Shown: positions 40,887-52,545, counted from the first letter of the stretch. The stretch is DNA of 64,000 nt from Piezodorus guildinii (GCA_023052935.1 CM041292.1:93541169-93605168), one strand, 5' to 3'. Program-made: numbers and translations. Notes: generated by a model not told the origin, from the letters alone.

Positions 40887-41428
40887 CTAGCTGTTTCCCG
40901 CGACTTCGTCCCTCTGTTATTATGATCGGGATTAAGAAATTTTTAAAAGAATATATTTTAAAGTACTTCTGCGTTAATAATATTTTTAGTTTTTTTTTTT
41001 TTTTTCTGTGGTAGAGGAACACATTGATTTTCTCCGCAACCCGATCTTGACAATGCGACATATAGTTGGCCGTGTGAAAAGCAGTCTTAACGTAAATCGA
41101 TTCCTACATCTTTAAATGTTTGCCCCTGTGATTTATCAATTGTTACAGCAAAATATAAATTAACGAAAAATTGAATTATTTTAAAATTAAAAGGTAATTC
41201 ATTTGGAATCATTGGGATGCTAGGTTAATTTCACCCGTTTTTTCCCAGATTTTCCACTGATAATTCGCTCCTATTGGGTTTGTAGCGTGATGTTATATAG
41301 CCTAAAGCATTCCTCGATAAATGGACTATCCAACAAATTTTTTTTTTTTCAATTTGAACCAGTTGTTTCTGAGATTAGCGCGTTCAAACAAACAAACTAA
41401 CTCTTCAGCTTTATAATATTAGTATAGA
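40887..41428 (-). mobile_element. Helitron, short copy with helicase C-terminal remnant
   Basis: On the minus strand it begins TCTATACTAATATTATAAAG (from 41428) and ends AAACAGCTAG (at 40887), the TC...CTAG termini of Helitrons. The flanking bases are A and T, their usual insertion site. A frame near 41165-40985 reads FAVTIDKSQGQTFKDVGIDL, a stop, and then CFSHGQLYVALSRSG, matching the last helicase motifs of RepHel. The Rep part is absent, so the copy cannot move on its own. Two stretches shared with many insect Helitrons ('gtttctgagattagcgcg' near 41365) support the call. Confidence 0.9.
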
Positions 41429-41444
41429 TATGAATTATAAAGGA

Positions 41445-42060
41445 GAGATGGTTCGCATTGCGGTCGAAAAGATTAGAGAATAGTGAAAAAACTATTTATT
41501 TTTCAACGGTTCGACCCACTTGTGGGTCTTATCAGGTTAAAAACTTAACTAGATATAGTGTAGGTTTTTTATGAATATATGACCATGAAAAACTAACAGA
41601 ATACTAAGAATCATAAGGAAGTTAATGAGTGATAAGAAAAGAAAAGAAAACATAGAGAGATTTATAAAAGCTGATTTAAAAAATAACTAGTTAATAAAAC
41701 AACATCAATAAAATAGTAAGATTAGAAATTAATATAGTTAACACAAGTATGTGAAGGTAAATTATAGTCAACTAAGTAAGGCTAAGATACATTTATTTCT
41801 TAATTTAATTTTTATTTTTATTAATATTACAATTAACTCATATTGACTTTTTAGCTTCTTATTATTTTTTTTTGGTTTACTTCAGCTTGTATAAATCTCT
41901 CTATTTTTTTTTTCTTTTCTTTTGTTATCAGTCTTGATCACATATTTATCAAACACCTACATTTTACCTTGTCATGTTTTTTGGAATGAAGAAAACCCAT
42001 AATATGGGTAGATACATCGGATAATACTAGTTTTTCACTATTCCAATCATCACATCCTTA
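41445..42060. mobile_element. Foldback element with ~250-bp degenerate arms
   Basis: 'gaatagtgaaaaa' (41471) is mirrored by 'tttttcactattc' (42032), and 'gagagatttataaaagctg' (41656) by the inverse segment 'cagcttgtataaatctctc' near 41884. The left arm contains a GACCCAC/GTGGGTC hairpin between CTGATAA and GAACC on the minus strand (41503-41536), a degraded version of the motif in 37990-38275. No ORF. Confidence 0.65.
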
Positions 42061-42359
42061 TATTGATTTCAAGGCCAACTATTTATTATTCAATATACAT
42101 GATATATATTTTAAGGAAAAATGTTTACATCCCCAAATATACATTCCGACATAAGTCTGCTAAACGCAATAACTTTTTCTGGAAGTATAGTCTGTATTTG
42201 TCTGTTATGTTTAGATCAAAAAAGAGTTTTTTCACAAATAAAATTTCCTATAATTTTAAAAGCATTGTACGCATTTATTTAATTTTCTCTAAGCCTTCAT
42301 TAGCGATTATTTCATTAAAATCCTAACTAAATATTAATCGTATATTAAAATAACTGCTC
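42061..42359. other. A+T-rich spacer
   Basis: An 87-codon open frame at 42063-42326 has no recognisable features. I do not call it a gene. Confidence 0.4.
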
Positions 42360-42810
42360 TTAAATATCAAATAGGCTTTTTCCTCATTTACAGTCTGATA
42401 GAATCCAGTTAAATGCTGGCTTTTCAAATTTTTCCCCGGGGAAAATCAATCAGAATAAAACCTACATTAAACCAGAGTCCATTAAATTTTACATCGGTAT
42501 ATGGAGTTTAATCAAAATTGTTAAAGCTGTTTCTGAGAAAATCATTAAAAATTGCAAAATTAATGGTATAATGTGGTTCTTAAGCTGATTTTGATGAAAA
42601 AGTTTCTGTTACGTCGGGCTAGAGTTGTCATTAATATGAAATTTCAGTTTCTTACGGTTCTTAGTTAGTAACACAGACCTTTTTGCGGGACTTGGTCATT
42701 GGACTCAGGTGACCCTAAAGCGTGTATTTCCGTTGAAACTTTTGAAAATTTTCACGATCGCAATACTTTCCCTTAATATATATATATATATGTAAGTGAA
42801 AGTAAAAAGA
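42360..42810 (+). repeat. Interspersed repeat family H, copy 4
   Basis: Well-preserved end: 'gacttggtcattggactc', 'gtatttccgttgaaac', 'ttttcacgatcgcaat', then 'tactttccctta', an (AT)n loop and 'taagtgaaagta'. The last two are complementary over 12 bp with one mismatch, giving a terminal hairpin. Confidence 0.7.
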
Positions 42811-43859
42811 GAGAGAGAGCTGTTGTATAAAAACTGTTGTAAAAAGTAAGAGAAACTAATAATAGTTAATCCGAAGTAAATTTTCATAATTAGTTATTTA
42901 GTTCCGCAATTTTTTTCTTATTGTATTATTTTTATAAACTCGGTGTCAACTCCTGCTTCTAACGAGATTGATCTACAGTTAATTTGGGAAAGGAGTAAGT
43001 AATATATGGTGACGTGCCACGCAGAGGGGAGTCGGTTAAATAGTTGGCATCCCCATAATACAGTTAGTAATTGCGTCGTTCACATTACGTTAAGGTAGCT
43101 ATGCTGTGGTTTTGTCAATTGCCACTGTAAGACATTGTCACTAATTATGGTCAAACTTGGATAGTAGAATTAACTTAGATGCATTAAGGATAATTAGTCT
43201 GAATAAATAGTTATGTATACATTTAAAGACTAGAATATAGAGAGGTGTGAGTTTGAGTTAATCCAACAATATAAGTTTTTCAAACAAATTTGAAGGAATG
43301 AGTGTATTTTTAAAAAGTCTTTACATATTACAAGCCAACCGCCAGAACCCGTCAAAAACCAGCGATATTCTGACCTGTATCATTTAATAATGTTCTGCCA
43401 GCTTAACCTTCTATGACACATCTACTACATTTTTAAGAGCAACCCGTTTGGGATCCAAGCCTGATAAAACTTACAGATGGTCCGTTCTGAACTATCTTGC
43501 ATTTAATAACAACTATCGAAGTTTCTAATAATAGAACTAGCTTTTTTTTTTTCAAACTTCCAATAATTATTTTTTTGTTTATTACATATATATAACATAC
43601 ATTTATTTCATTATTAAGCAATATTCCCCTTAGCGTTTTATATTCCCTAATTATATTTAATAATTAAAATAAAAACAAAAGTAACGTATTTTTTATGAAG
43701 TATTTCTTTCTATTATTGTAATATGTTATGATTCTATGGATAGGGGCGTAAAGACTTTGTATTCTGGCGCCTAGAAGAATTATTACATTAATTGCGAGTA
43801 GAATATGCTTTTAGAAACACAAGTTTCTCACAAGTGTGTATTATTGTCGGTTTGCATGA
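42811..43859. other. A+T-rich sequence without recognisable genes
   Basis: No repeat match or ORF that I can support. Confidence 0.45.
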
Positions 43860-44295
43860 AGTATATATTTTGTTGAAAAAAAACAAAACAATCAGGATGC
43901 ATTTGAAAATTGCATTCAAGTCTGATGCTAAAAGAGGATTTTTTTAGGATAAGAGGAAAAAACTTAATTTAACATGTGTGGCTAGCACGATAGTCTGCCA
44001 TGTCAAAGGGTTCGAATCTCAGTCCCGAAGAGACTTTTTCAACTATAGATTTAAATGAAGATTCACTTACAGCCTCTCACTCGGGTATGTGAGAGTGATG
44101 AATCTACTCTGTAAGCTATCGAGAATTGCGGTGTGGAGTCCTGTGGACACGGCTAATCGCACCATTCTTAGAAGAAGATATATTTGTATCTAAAAAAAAA
44201 ACAATCACGAAGCATCTGAAAATCGCACCCAAGCCAGATAAAAACGATAATTTTTCTAGGATGAGAGGAACAAGCTTAATTTAACATATCCCACA
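43860..44295 (+). repeat. Diverged direct repeat (~105 bp) bracketing a SINE-like unit
   Basis: 'aaacaatcaggatgcatttg' ... 'aaaaacttaatttaacatg' (about 43883-43975) recurs as 'aaacaatcacgaagcatctg' ... 'aagcttaatttaacatatc' (about 44198-44289). The repeats lie either side of 43975-44190. A period of ~315 bp suggests a partial tandem duplication of SINE plus flank, not a target duplication. Confidence 0.7.
43975..44190 (+). repeat. tRNA-derived SINE-like unit, family C
   Basis: A-box-like 'gtggctagcacgatagt' at 43978 and a good B box 'gggttcgaatctc' at 44009 are spaced as in tRNA promoters. The body includes 'agcctctcactcgggtatgt' and an A-rich end near 44191. The cloverleaf does not complete, so I do not call a tRNA gene. 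Confidence 0.6.
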
Positions 44296-45036
44296 CACCT
44301 ATAAAAGTCAACTGTTTCATAATATTTTAGATAGTTATTGTATAGTATTTTAATTAATATACTGTATTTCGAAATTAATTCAATTAGTCTTTGTAGTTTG
44401 TATCATACTTTGCCATATAGGGAAAGTAATCCTGGGGTTATATTTTTATAGAGTCGTGAAGTATTCTATCAAAGTATGATTCACTTCGACAGACTATTGC
44501 TAATTATTTAAAAAAAAAAAGATTTTTAATTAAATGTTGTAACATCAAGATAATAAGAAAACTTTTACCCTGACTTAAAGTATCAAACATACAGAATGTG
44601 CAGCCGTTGGGTTGCCTAATCTTTGCCTGGACAAACTATAGGTTGTTATGTATAAGCGGGTATGTCGATATCTGTTATCTGCACCGGTTTGATAATAGAA
44701 AAAAAAAATTATATCAATATAAGCGTTGTTTTATTGCGAACATGTTGCTGATATAGGGTTGCCTGTATAGATCTATATATGTGAATTCTATGCGCCCTAA
44801 TGCTACTGATTCTGTATGTGCGAAATTTAATCCATGCAATATTTGAAACGATAATTTTTATGGATTCGTCCAAAATCTTTGGTTTTGGTTTATTTTGAGG
44901 TCCTTTAATTTTAGATGAGATACCAAAATTTCTTATATTCAATGTCCGATTACGTGCGGCTCCAATGTTGGGTCCTTTATTATTACACGCTATACTCAAC
45001 TCGAATCTCTCTGTCACGCTTTCCTCTTGCGTCAAT

Positions 45037-45350
45037 TTTTTTTTTTTTTTTAACTTTAAATCTTTATTCACACCCGTAAATAATACAATGAACAATCAGT
45101 GAATGTGCGGTCAATTTTAAGAAACATGGCGTGATAGGCATGAGGGAGAGCAGCACCCAGCGGTACCTACTCCTGGCATGAAATTAGTTTGAATTACTAA
45201 ACTCTCCTCTTCAGCCTTCTGTAGGCATTTCCTGGCATGAGTGTTGTGGCCATGTCATTGTTTAGTGTGTTAGGGTGGCCTTGTAGTTTGTCGAGGAAAC
45301 GTTTGTAGTGTGTTCGTATGTGCTCATTGACAGTTGGTCAGTATGTAAAG
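45037..45350 (-). pseudogene. Jockey-type LINE C-terminal fragment (family C)
   Basis: A T run at 45037-45050 marks the poly(A) side. The minus strand encodes EHIRTHYKRFLDKLQGHP, TLNNDM and YRRLKRRV before a stop, matching the last part of Jockey ORF2 (compare RRLKRQW at the end of the 35-37 kb copy). A short 3' UTR includes 'gctgggtgctgctctccctc'. It lies inside the 44502-45864 element. Confidence 0.7.
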
Positions 45351-45502
45351 TTATGTTGCTAACGTACCACAGCGTAAAATTTAATCTTTAAAATTCGGCA
45401 ACCCCGAATAGGACCAAGTATTTTGCAGGCAACCCTATATCAACGTGTTCGCAATAAAACAATGCTTATATTGTTAAAAAAAAATGTTTCTATTATCAAG
45501 CC

Positions 45503-45671
45503 ACAGGTTGTTGTTTTGATTTGTTTGTTGTATATATTTGTATTTATTTATTTCCGATTTTATGTAATTTGACTTTATCATCATTATTCTGTATATATTG
45601 TATGAATGTGTACTACATCTCTATTACTACTGTTCATTATGTAACAAACTGTAATATTTCTAAATAAAAAA
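45503..45671 (+). mobile_element. Orphan Jockey 3' end inserted in an inverted-repeat arm
   Basis: It matches 37605-37800 ('gattttatgtaatttgac', 'tctgtatatattgtatgaat', 'gtaacaaactgtaatat') and ends in A-rich sequence. Direct repeats 'attatcaagcc' flank it (45492-45502 and 45672-45682). They interrupt a segment that is continuous in the opposite arm, so the insertion is certain. Confidence 0.9.
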
Positions 45672-45864
45672 ATTATCAAGCCGGTGCAGATAACTGATAT
45701 CGACATACCCACTTATACCTAACAACCTATAGTTTGTTCAGGCAAAGATTAGGCAACCAAACGGCTGCACATTCTATACGTTTGATACTTTAAGTCAGGG
45801 TAAAAGTTTTCTTATTATCTTGATGTTGCAACATTTAATTAAAAATAATTTTTTTTAAATAATT

Positions 45865-46602
45865 AAAAATATTCTGTCCAGGATTTTTTTAGACAACCCA
45901 TTCTTGACATATTTTCTTATATACTAAATTTGTTATAAAATATGTTTCATTCTATTATCAGCTCGGTGAAGATTGTTTCAAGTTCGGATCTTAGACTAAA
46001 AATAATGAATCTGATTATTAACTTCTGCTGTCATTGATTTCAACAATTTCTTCTTGGAATATTTTCCAAGAACAAAACTGTATAATTATTAATTATATAT
46101 GTATATATATATGTATAATTATTATTATTATTTATTTATTTTTTTACGGTATAAGACTAACCATGTATGATATTTATTTAGATAACACGGTATTTGACGA
46201 CTTGTTGGCCAGTCACCTGACCCCGTCCATCAGAAGGCAGGTTGTCAGGTGGTCCAGGGCCCGGAGGCTGAGCTGAAAACTGGATCACCCCAGCGAGGTC
46301 AATGCGTGGAGGGGAGATCTGGACCACATCAACAGGTTAGCTCTTGTCGAGCCTTCAGGTGTCATGTATATGTAAACACTCACTGCGTAACAATGGGGCC
46401 AATGACATACCGAAACATTGCTAAATCACCACATACAAATGATGAAGCTCTTATATATAATAGATATATCTTAATAGTTTCTTTTAAGGTTAATTAGTAC
46501 AATGTTGGTTATTAATTGATGATAAAATTATTAATAATACCACTAATTGGTCATAAACAATTATATCAAAGTAATCATTTATCAGACAGGGGGTCACCTG
46601 CG
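45865..46602. other. Unassigned sequence with a G+C-richer patch
   Basis: Positions ~46200-46345 are G+C-richer and share the short string 'aactggatca' with the 50-kb foldback; too little to assign. The rest is A+T-rich. Confidence 0.4.
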
Positions 46603-46745
46603 GTGTGTTGGCTATGTTGGCTAGCATAACAGACTTATATGCCCTGCTGGCTCAAACCAGGAAGATGGGTCTAAATGAAGATACCTATCCTGGACTCCCT
46701 CCCACTATAGCATCTTACGATTAACTTCATAAACAAAAAACACAT
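46603..46745 (+). repeat. SINE-like unit, mosaic of families B and C
   Basis: A-box-like 'ttggctagcataac' (46617) and B-box-like 'ggctcaaaccagg' (46651); the body 'ggtctaaatgaagat' recalls family C and the end 'actatagcatcttacgatta' recalls family B. Confidence 0.5.
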
Positions 46746-47592
46746 CTGCCGGGAGATGCCCGGGCCTTATGTAAGTATGTAAGAGCAATGTAACGATAAA
46801 TAGATCAGTAATCAGATTTATCAGTTTTATTTATATAAGAAAAACCATTAACTATGTTTATTAGCTGGACTGTAAACTTCCTCTTTCTTAAAATAAAATA
46901 ATTAAAAAAATATAATAAACAAATACTGATAATAAAAATAAATAAATAAAAGCATTTTATTCTTAGTTCTAAGCATCTATCAACGAAATTTTAATCGGCC
47001 ATAATTTTAAACACATGAAAACGAAACAACTAAATTTAAGAACTTTTATTTGATAAATTTAAGTTCATAATAGTGTATTTTCAGACCGTATGGAAGTAAA
47101 TATTTCAGAAAATTGTTTCTTATTTATTCCAGTTTAAATATCACTGAAAAAGAATTTAAGATACGTTATCACTGTTGTGTTTTTTTTTATTCCCAATGTT
47201 CCCTCAAGAATAGGGTGTGGCCCCAGAGTGGAGTATATACTATACAAAATTTCACAAAGTCTAAACAAATTAAAATTTATAAAATTCTTTTCCAAATGTA
47301 AATATTTTACAATTATCTACAGAATACGTATAATTAAACAGTATATCTTACTGGACTAGTTCAAATGTTAGACCACCCAGCTGGTTAGAGAAGGGTCTAT
47401 TTGTAATGATGTAAAACAATAATCATTATGTGAGTTATTCATTGAAATGAATTGATAATTCTATATTCTTTGTCTCACATTTAGTCAACAATGCTCGTAA
47501 ATTTATATGAACTGATTTAGCATATGTGCTTTTCGTGGTGATTTTTGGAGAGGAAGGATGGTTTAGTCTTGGTAGTTGAGCATTGCGTAGAA
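46746..47592. other. A+T-rich sequence without recognisable genes
   Basis: No ORF or repeat match that I can support. Confidence 0.5.
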
Positions 47593-48146
47593 CAATGGTT
47601 CTCAAAAATTTTCCCGATCCCCTTTATTCTGTCAGCACAATGGCCCCTTGGCAATAGCAATAAATATATAAGGGTTTTATCGAAACCTCTCATACAATTT
47701 CATCTAAAGAACACATAAGTCCTTGAAAGAACGTTTTAATGTTGCATTTCTTTCTAAAAGATATTAGTCCATATTTCATTTCATTTCAAAGCATAATAAA
47801 ACATTTCTATCCATAACTTAAAGAACAAAAAAAAAAAAACCATTAACATAGTCAGAAAAAAATCTAGATTTCAATTAAAAAACAATCAATTAAATGAATT
47901 CAATAAAAAATTACTAAATATTTCATAAAATTTATATTGTACCTATTGCAAATCTAAGGCGCATATACATTTAAAGTGCGTCTGACTTAAAGTAAGCTTT
48001 TGTTATTGAAATAATAGACTAAAAGTTTAGTGTCCGCGAATAAAATAAATTGTTAAAAACATTCCAAGATAGAACTGAAGATAGAATAGAGAAAGATAGA
48101 AAAACATTCCCTCAAGGGCCCCTGGAATACTTATTGAAAACCACTG
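47593..48146. mobile_element. hAT-type MITE
   Basis: Left end 'caatggttctcaaaaatttt' and right end (complement) 'cagtggttttcaataagt' are close to the CAG-GGTTCTCAA termini of hAT elements, followed by a 'cccctt'-type block on each side. The 8-bp flanks 'gcgtagaa' (47585-47592) and 'gcacagac' (48147-48154) agree at five positions, fitting a decayed 8-bp duplication. No transposase. Confidence 0.75.
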
Positions 48147-48426
48147 GCACAGACCAACCAAAACCCAAGCTATTAGTTGTAATAATACTATTTAACAGTA
48201 AAATTACAATGTAATATAAAAGCACTATCTACTACTCCATTCAAAAGAGAACAATAATATACCCTTAAAGCTCATACCAGGTATATTTTGTTAGTGATCT
48301 AAAACGTAAAAACCACAGGACTTATTTATGATTCTAATCTAACCACATAGGTTTGGGAGAGATTTGTTTAAAAAAAAAATAGATAAGTTAATATATAAAT
48401 CTATTAAAAATAGTAATTAAAAATTA
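48147..48426. other. A+T-rich spacer
   Basis: Nothing supportable. Confidence 0.5.
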
Positions 48427-48437
48427 AAATTTTCGCC

Positions 48438-49591
48438 CAAGAACAATTCCAGAACCTACTTCGAACCCTACCAAACCATTATAGAATATATACAGATGGC
48501 TCGAAGTAAGATAGCTCAACGGCTTGTGCCTTCGTTACACCTAACTCGACACATAAGAGAAAACTACACCACCTCTGCAATGTTTATACCTCCGAACTGA
48601 ATGCTATTGCCTCTGCTCTATATTTTTGCATGTCTAACGTCATGATGGACTATACAACAATTGTTTCCGACTCACTAAGCGCACTTCAGGGTTTAAACAA
48701 TATGCACTCTGTACATCCGACCATCCAACGCATTCACGACTACCTTCTCATGCTAGAAGAAGTAGGTAAGACGGTTCTCTTCATCTGGGTCCCCAGCCAT
48801 GTGGGTATATTAGGAAATGAGATGGCTGACAGAGCTGCCTGAGAAGCGTTGAATCTGCCTGGTAGGGGTGCAGCGATCCTCACCGCACCGGACTGGTCCA
48901 TCCCCTAACAGAAACAGTAAAAATAAGGTGGCAATCCATTTGGGATGAAAGCCCACCGAGTAAGCTTAAACTTATTAAGAAAACCGTAAACCCCTGGAAA
49001 ACCTCAAGCAGTAGTTCTCGTCGAGAAGAAATCGCTATTACCCGCCTCAGAATCGGACATAGCCGACTTACCCATGGCTACTTAATTACTAGAGAAATCC
49101 CTCCTCAATGCTCACAGAGCAACAAAATTTTATCCATCAGACACATATTTGAAGAATGCTCTTATTATCACAAAGTATTATACCAGCTGGGTATACCGCC
49201 CAACATATCAATGGCTCTGCGGGATAATGAGCCCTCAATGAAAGCAGTCATTAAATTTCTAAGAAAAGTGAAACTGTTAAACATTCTCTGACTATCCAAC
49301 ACATTTATCGAGGACGTACCCTCCTTATTATGTATCTATTTAATTCCTTTTCCTATAATTTTTTTATTTTTTATTGTTTAATTTATTTTTCTACCTTTAT
49401 TTTTGATTTCTTATAATTATTTTTTATTTATTTTAGTATTTATTTGATTATTATTTTTTTATTTATTTTTTATCATTATAATTCCTCTTGAACTAAGAAT
49501 AAACACCTCTCAAGCATAAACCATAGTAACTAACCATCGGGCGTTATAACTTGGCTGTTGTACGCCCTAAAACAAAACAAAACAAACAAAC
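48438..49591 (+). pseudogene. I-clade LINE, 5'-truncated, RNase H and C-terminus
   Basis: An 11-bp duplication 'aaattttcgcc' flanks it (48427-48437 and 49592-49602). The frame reads YRIYTDGSK, stop, TSELNAIASAL, IVSDSLSALQGLN, FIWVPSHVGILGNEMADRAA (the four RNase H acidic positions), then a stop, SSSSSRREEIAITRLRIGHS and a knuckle-like CSQSNKI...RHIFEEC, ending at a TGA near 49290. The 3' UTR closes with GGGCGT...ACGCCC (49538-49567) and an (AAAC)n tail. Several stops make it inactive. It belongs to a relative of, not a copy of, the element at 17338-23069. Confidence 0.9.
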
Positions 49592-49602
49592 AAATTTTCG
49601 CC

Positions 49603-50005
49603 ATATAAAGAAAATGATATAAATTAGTAAAAGATATATTTATGATAGGGAAAATTTTAAAAGCTCATACAAATATAACGGTAACAGGTGCTATTATTTG
49701 GATAAGAGGCGATTTAATTTAAAAAACGTAAGCACAAAGCTAACTATTGGTTCATCGTCGAGAAGAATGCATGATAAATCAAACCCTATTCTATTTATGC
49801 TTGTAGTATGTGCAGATGTGCGTTCTAAGTACAGCTCATAATAATTACGTATGTTAATTATACTAATCACAATATGGTTCAAATTCATACGTAAGTGTAA
49901 ATTTGAATACTAGATATACATTTATCATTATTCTAACGATAGATATTCTAAGCTTAGAAATGGAATACATAAAAAAATAGACAGTATCAAAACTGGCTTA
50001 ACTGG
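49603..50005. other. A+T-rich spacer
   Basis: No feature recognised. Confidence 0.5.
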
Positions 50006-50558
50006 ATACCTGCTAGGTAGTTAGATGATGTGTGTCTGTAGAGCATGTTGTTCTGACCCAGGAAGGTCATGTAGGAAGAAGGGTCCAGAAGGACTGGATG
50101 TTGAGCGAAGGGGAAAACTGGATCAGGGGATCACAGGTCATGTGTGGTACAGGGCAGCATCACGAGGGTTAACTAGTTGCGGGACGGTCGTCGGTCCACC
50201 GTGTTGAATTATATTCCCGCAGTTAAGCACGATTGTGGAGCTACAGGTCTCACTTAAGAGGAAACAAATATAGACAAAATTAACCAATGCAGACTTAACT
50301 TGCCCAACTGAAACAGAGCTACGTACAGGCAGCATCCCCTAACCTGACCGAACAACTAATTGGCCGGCAAGTTGACCAGCTGACCTCTCCTTCTGCTGAT
50401 GCTGCCCTGTACCAGCCCTGACCTCTGATCTCATGATCCAGTTTTCCCCTTCGTTCAACATCCAGTCCTTCTGGACCCTTCTTCCTGCATTCTGACCTTC
50501 CTGGGTCAGTTACAACTTGTCCTACAGTCGCCACGAGGAGTACCTAGCTGGCAGGTAT
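50006..50558. mobile_element. Foldback element with ~190-bp G+C-richer arms
   Basis: 'gacccaggaaggtca' and 'gaagaagggtccagaaggac' in the left arm (50006-50195) recur inverted in the right arm (about 50350-50558); outer ends are 'atacctgc' and 'gcaggtat'. The arms are distinctly richer in G+C than the flanks. No transposase and no clear target duplication. Short ORFs are by-products of the repeats. Confidence 0.8.
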
Positions 50559-51694
50559 TTAGTTTAGCTTATTAGTATTTTTTTTATTTTTTGTTATAAG
50601 AGGGAAACTAAGATAAATTATTAATTATTCCTTTGTGTGAATATCAATACAATTTTATACAAATAGTAAAAATAAGTTTTGTTAGTTAATTACTTCTTTA
50701 TTTACCTTTTATACTTTATAATCCGTATAGAATTTAATATTCCGTCCGTAAACTCAAAATATCCCAATTAGGGAAAACAGTGAATTATGGATAGAAATAT
50801 CCATGATCTGTTTTTTTTTTTTTTTCCATATTTCTTTTTATTAGATTACGTTAATCAATTTCGTTTGTTATTTTTGTTAATGAAATTTATTCTTCTGATC
50901 TGTGCTACATAATTATAATCCTACAAAATGATTGATTAATTGAGAGCTCTAATTGTATCTAGGGCAAATAAAATATATTCGGCAAACCATAGAGTGGAGA
51001 AACAGTAGATGTTTTTTGTTTTTTATAAAAAAGAGAGAAATAAAGATATGAAAATTTGGTGTAAGAAGGGATACTGAGTGAGTAGGTGTAACAGGATCCT
51101 TGACGTGCTTGTAACGCAATTATCCCCCAAGAGCGAGGTCCCCTCGGGTATTTCACGCCAATAAACCCCCGCCACTCTTTCATATCACATCTCCTGGGGT
51201 GGATGGGGAAAATTGTGGAAAAAAATAGCTCTCACAAAAGTGAAAAGGATAGCCGTGTAAACACTCTGCGAGGGGTGGTTTTTGGGGTGAAACCCGAAAG
51301 TTTTAGGGTATTACCGTATAATGATGATACGGCTAGTATAGCAGGTCTTATTCATTGGACCCATTGTTGCGCCTTTTTTTCTGTAGGGGTAGAGTGGCAA
51401 ATTTTTTTTTTTTGTCGGGGTCCTTTAGGTCTTGGGAAAAAATCAGAGAATCCTTTGTGATGAGAGGAGGGTTTAAATAACTTTAGTGGGGCAAAATCTC
51501 CGGCTGACAGCAAGTGTAAAGCATCCCCATCCCTTGGGATAACTGATCACGTACCCTTGCCCTCCGCTTCACGCTTCGATAATTATTTCTTAACGAACAT
51601 TTTTCACTTTCCTGGGAAACATGGTAAGTCTAGCAATATTTGGCAGTTATTCCTTAAAATATATTTAACAAAATATTTATTACCTTTACAACCC
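50559..51694. other. Unassigned sequence with a G+C-richer patch
   Basis: Positions ~51110-51560 are G+C-richer and may be a repeat fragment, without a match I can name. The rest is A+T-rich. Confidence 0.4.
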
Positions 51695-51765
51695 CTGAAG
51701 GGTCTTGGGCTCTGTACATAAAGAGATTCGTGCTACTTTTAGGATAACCTAAGCTAATTAATAGA
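51695..51765 (-). repeat. SINE family A, tail fragment
   Basis: 'gaagggtcttgggctctgta' and 'agagattcgtgctacttt' match 60590-60635 of the full copy. Confidence 0.55.
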
Positions 51766-51974
51766 TCGTACAACTTAAAATAAATTAATGTTTTAATCAA
51801 ATCATCAGAAGCAGAGAATTTTAATACAAGGAACGATAGCATGGATATTTTTAATATTAGTAGGTTTCATTAAAATAAATTAACTTATCATAATATGCCA
51901 TGTTACGTTTGAACCACTTCGTTCCTCTCATGTCAGGAGACCGAATCGTGGCATACTAAAATAACGCATTTCTT

Positions 51975-52545
51975 TTAAAAATGAATAATTCCGTTTCTTC
52001 CTCTTCTTCCTCCTATGTCCCTGCAGTCCGATGTGGAACTTTGCCTCCTCAATGAGCCTTCGCCGCTATCCAATTCCGTACGCTTAAAAGGATCCACATT
52101 CTTTATGACGGCGTCTTCCCACCTCAGCCCTGACCTTCCTCTTCCTCTCGGCCGGTTCAGATTCCCAAAGAGCAGTATTTTGGGAATTTGTTCCTCATCC
52201 AATCTTGCGATTTGGTCTGCCCATCTTAGTACACCACACTTTATAAAACGAACGACGTTCGCTTCCCCCAATAATTCATAAGCCTCCCGGTTAATGCGCC
52301 TCCCCCACTGGTTCCCTTCCTTTTAATGGGTCCAAAAATACGGCGCAAAATCTTCTTGTTAAAGATAAGAAGCTCCCTCTTCTACATTAGTCAGGGTCTA
52401 TGTCTCCGGAGCATACGTCAAAACTGGTCGTATAAGTGTTTTATAAAAAAGGCACTTGGTCTGACGAGACAAGGCCTTACTGCTAAGGTGCTTTCTAAGC
52501 CAAAATAGCAGAATGGCCTTCCGTGTTCGTTGGCAGTCCAAGACT
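51975..52545 (-). pseudogene. RTE-type LINE, C-terminal part of the reverse transcriptase ORF
   Basis: On the minus strand the end of an RTE-like polyprotein is legible: KALSRQTKCLFYKTLIRPVL and LTYAPE upstream (about 52490-52410), then after a frame change GEANVVRFIKCGVLRWADQI, ARLDEEQIPK, NLNRPRGRGRSGLRWEDAV, ending in a region with frame damage. The R-G-R-x-x-LRWEDAV segment and the RFIK-x-x-LRWAD segment are characteristic of RTE-clade C-termini. Catalytic motifs are missing. The copy is truncated and frameshifted. Confidence 0.8.

Larger units (their letters stand above)
44502..45864. mobile_element. DNA element with ~260-bp terminal inverted repeats
   Basis: The left arm (44502-44770) and right arm (about 45418-45864, minus a later insert) are inverted copies; shared blocks include 'acatcaagataataagaaaa', 'ccctgacttaaagtatcaaa', 'gttgcctaatctttgcctg' and 'gggtatgtcgatatc'. 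The interior encodes no recognisable transposase. Two LINE pieces have inserted: 45037-45350 (minus) and 45503-45671 (plus, inside the right arm). No clear target duplication of the element itself was found. Confidence 0.85.

Noticed and set aside
43975..44050. tRNA gene
   Set aside because: The B box is good, but no acceptor stem pairing closes; interpreted as a SINE head.
52015..52281. Plus-strand ORF of 88 codons
   Set aside because: It is the antisense of the RTE LINE fragment on the minus strand.
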